A DNA stretch of 64,000 nt, from assembly GCA_016617855.1 (NCBI GenBank), contig JAECUM010016751.1, positions 1 to 64,000 on the forward strand. Reading direction: 5' to 3'. Positions 61,167-64,000 of the stretch are shown piece by piece. The translations under genes and the position numbers were made by a program. Positions within the stretch are counted from its first letter, which is position 1. The number at the start of each line of letters is the position of its first letter. The notes under the pieces were generated by a model. It was not told the origin of the DNA. It ran no database searches and saw only the letters and a list, made by a program, of their open reading frames with translations. The stretch comes from Megalonaias nervosa (taxonomy: Eukaryota > Mollusca > Bivalvia > Unionida > Unionidae).

Positions 61167-61258
61167 GATTTTCTATGATCAATAAATATACTATTGTTCT
61201 TAAGTTTTTGCTGATTTTCTATGATCAATAAATATACTATTGTTCTTAAGTCTTTGCA
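61167..61258. repeat. 46-bp tandem duplication, almost identical
   Basis: GATTTTCTATGATCAATAAA starts copies at 61167 and 61213. Over 46 bp they are almost identical, so the duplication is recent. Confidence 0.96.
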
Positions 61259-61883
61259 TCTTCAAGATATCGATACTACTCATGGAGTCGTTGACACTGT
61301 GGACGTTAATAGAAATATTGATACGCAACTCATGGAGTCTTTAATACGTTTTCAAACAGATTTGCTTGCTTGAATGCAATCGAAGCTGCTGTTACTGAAT
61401 AATGAGAATTATAAACATCTATAACATTTTCAGGTTCGTAATTTTTTAATAGCCTCTCGTCGCATTAGTTTAGTTTAATGACCACGTGATTGGACATTCA
61501 GACTCAAATTCCCAACGATTTCATCTGTTTTGTGATGGCGTAAGGAAAATGTATGCGATTCCAGTGTTGATGTTTGTGCGAGTTCTGTTACGAGGGCTGC
61601 GAGAATATGTGAAATTATATGAAAGACTTTTCATGTTCTTATTGAAACATCGGTCTCTTTTTTCTCATAAAATAAGTCTACACATGTCGACTGGTTACCT
61701 GGTACGAAAATTCCCTTACTGAATGACCAAGAAAATACACAAAGTTTCCTGTCAAGAGCTTAGTTGTTTACTATTATTTACATATTGTGTGCCTGAACAA
61801 GACATACCGTTGTGCTTTTTAAACGGAACATTGGGATAGATCGTTAAAATAGAATGTGTGGAACAATAACAATGCAAATACTA
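61259..61883. other. No feature seen
   Basis: AT-rich sequence; the frame at 61486-61722 is unrecognised. Confidence 0.55.
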
Positions 61884-62010
61884 GAGCTGGGTACCACGGT
61901 CACTTTTGTGTAGTGGTATACCGCGGTATTTCTGAACATACCGAGGTAATTACTACGGTATACCGCGTTATTTCTGAACATACCACGATACGTGCCACAG
62001 TACACCGCAA
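61884..62010. repeat. Palindrome-rich 42-bp tandem repeat
   Basis: GGTATACCGCGGTATTTCTG plus AACATACC is repeated with GGTATACCGCGTTATTTCTG plus AACATACC, about 42 bp apart. Each carries a palindrome around TACCGCGGTA. The stretch opens with TAGAGCTGGGTACCACGGTC, which resembles a hAT-type end. A related TACCACGGTC occurs at about 63298-63307, so a larger decayed element is possible. Confidence 0.6.
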
Positions 62011-62464
62011 TTATATTAGGGACCAAAAATGCAATGTCTGTGGCAGGGGTCTGACCTGTGTTTTTAACATTTCCATCTGTAAATAGCCGAACAAATATCT
62101 TGCTCCGATCTATATCAAAATAACTCAAAATTAGATCTATTATATTAAAAAAAAAAAAAATTATCTTCAGATATAAGAAATACAATATCTTTACTGAAAA
62201 GAAAATCGAAGCTTCTCTACCCACTCACCCCCGAAAAGTTAACTGGTTAGTACCTTACAGTAGATGAATATGCTATATTAATGGTAATTGATGTATATGC
62301 AATATTAATGGTAACTGATGTATATGTTGTAATCTAAAACAGTAACTAAAGCGGGATGATGGAGCTTATATTATATTTGGTACACTATAAAAGTCTCCGT
62401 GCTGACATTAGAGAGTTGCTAGTTGAATAGGAAGTGTTGACACTGAAACCAACAATTCACTAGC

Positions 62465-62465
<1 letters not shown>

Positions 62466-62545
<80 letters not shown>
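62466..62545. repeat. TA microsatellite
   Basis: About 40 TA units with one G interruption near 62531. Confidence 0.98.
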
Positions 62546-62673
62546 GTTTGAGATGGATGCCAAAAGCCGGGGAATATGTTTCTGAACAAACGAGAAAATG
62601 TTTAGTAGACTTGATAAATTACGGAAAGTTCAAGGAGAAAGAAACTGTTCTGATAAAAGACTTAGAATGATTC

Positions 62674-62913
62674 TCAACCATACAAAGGAATTCATATACT
62701 TAACACATTAATATCAACCATACAAAGGAATTCATATACTTAACACATTAATATCAACCATACAAAGGAATTCATATACTTAACACATTAATATCAACCA
62801 TACAAAGGAATTCATATACTAAACACATTAATATCAACCATACAAAGGAATTCATATACTTAACACATTAATATCAACCACACAAAGGAATTCATATACT
62901 TAACACATTAATA
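62674..62913. repeat. 40-bp minisatellite, 6 nearly identical copies
   Basis: The unit TCAACCATACAAAGGAATTC plus ATATACTTAACACATTAATA begins at 62674, 62714, 62754, 62794, 62834 and 62874. I count only about two substitutions across the array. Confidence 0.98.
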
Positions 62914-64000
62914 TTTCCTTTCTAAATTCGAAATGTTTCCAAAAGTTTAATTTCCCCCGAATATCTGTCATAACATTCAATTTGGCCACCAAGATGGCAT
63001 ATGGGACACGTATCAAGCATATGATTCAAGGATCTTAAATATTATTATATTTGTAATACTCAAAATTAATTTCTGACAAATACAACTGTTTTGCAGATAA
63101 TAAATAATAATGTTTGAATTTATTTTTAATAAATAATAATGTTTTCAATTATTTTTTCATGAAAAAAATAAAACATGCTGTTAATATTGATAAATTCGTA
63201 ACATGATTACTCAGGAATTTCTGTAGATTCCATACTGACGGAAACTTCCGGTACAGGGAAAATGTACCGTGGTACGTATCACAAGAAAAAAAAAAAATAC
63301 CACGGTCGACTGGTAATATCGTAAACCTGTAGCAAACACGTCTTTGAATAAATCGTTTGTAAGAAAAACAGACAAATTATACCGAACTAATTATTTTTTA
63401 ATTTGATATTGCATAGATTCTATTGAGGTCTTTGTTAAAACAATGCCATCTTGTCCCCAAGTTTTCGGAAGAAACGTTGTGGCTATGTAATGTCTTTATA
63501 GGTATATGTTTGTGCCAGTTTTTCCATGTTTTAACCGAGAAATGTCATTTTCTGCCTGCTGGATGTTACTGTGGAGGTGATGCGTTAGAGATTTATGCTT
63601 AAAGAATAACAATTGGGGTGGGGGACTCTGTAAACAAGACCTCTTACAGCACACTTTGTGAAAAGATTTATATATGGGCTGTATTTTAAGATGAAATAAT
63701 TATAATCAACGTCAGCAATTTAGCACAGGTAAAAAATTTAATTCAATTTATAAATTGTATTGAAAGCAACATACAACACTTCCAAATATTTTATAGTGGG
63801 TTTCATTTATTTTGACAACTGAATTTGTCTGGAACTTGTCATTTCGGCTGCAGTGAAAGGTAATTCATGCGCCATGAGTATCACTTACGTTTTATACTGA
63901 TCACAATCTCCCTGCCTTCAGATTCTTTCAGTGGGCGGTTTTCAAATGAATTTCGTTCAGCTGCACAATATTTTAAGTAAACTATTCCTAGGATTATCCA
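62914..64000. other. No feature seen
   Basis: AT-rich sequence to the window end; TACCACGGTCGAC at about 63298 is discussed with the repeat at 61884. Confidence 0.6.

Overview
This 64 kb window is AT-rich non-coding DNA from an animal genome. I found no complete host gene, no functional RNA gene, no CRISPR array and no bacterial-type operon. The best organism guess is a mollusc, or at least a lophotrochozoan. The tRNA-derived SINEs with CAA tails closely resemble SINEs I know from molluscan genomes. Penelope-like elements, RTE-type LINEs with ATG-type tails and hAT-type MITEs occur together, and there are very many microsatellites and minisatellites. This is an inference from repeat content; no host protein marker supports it.

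Layout. 0-4.6 kb: a CA array, a minus-strand tract of protein-like broken reading frames (0.86-2.19 kb) and short tandem repeats. 4.65-9.32 kb: a GC-rich, nearly full-length but dead LINE (4887-9042, minus strand) inserted in a 66-bp minisatellite, with an 8-bp target duplication. 9.3-13.4 kb: mostly featureless, with one truncated SINE. 13.4-17.9 kb: two decayed Penelope-like elements separated by minisatellites. 18-24 kb: microsatellites and a decayed LINE (about 21.3-23.3 kb) interrupted by a TA array. 24.3-26.9 kb: dispersed repeat R1 and a 53-bp minisatellite. 27.06-28.31 kb: a 5'-truncated RTE-like LINE. 28.86-31.14 kb: three partial copies of an unclassified repeat (R2). 31.4-34.2 kb: four successive minisatellites, the largest a 31-bp unit repeated about 23 times. 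35-39 kb: two MITE-like elements, a candidate 60-bp exon (37129-37188) and repeat R3. 39.8-41.0 kb: a second copy of the RTE-like LINE, flanked by a 50-bp duplication. 41-50 kb: minisatellites, a complete tRNA-headed SINE and another MITE-like copy. 51.9-52.5 kb: a 21-bp array and a hAT MITE with a perfect 8-bp target duplication. 54.6-60 kb: a mosaic of the unclassified families R1-R4, a MITE-like copy and a reverse-strand SINE with an 11-bp target duplication. 61-64 kb: palindromic and tandem repeats, including a nearly homogeneous 40-bp array.

The coding signal belongs almost entirely to mobile elements, all broken by stops or frameshifts. Long open frames elsewhere come from tandem repeats whose unit is a multiple of three, or from simple repeats. 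The least familiar content is the set of dispersed families R1-R4, found here only by comparing the window with itself. I did not find a convincing new biological system.
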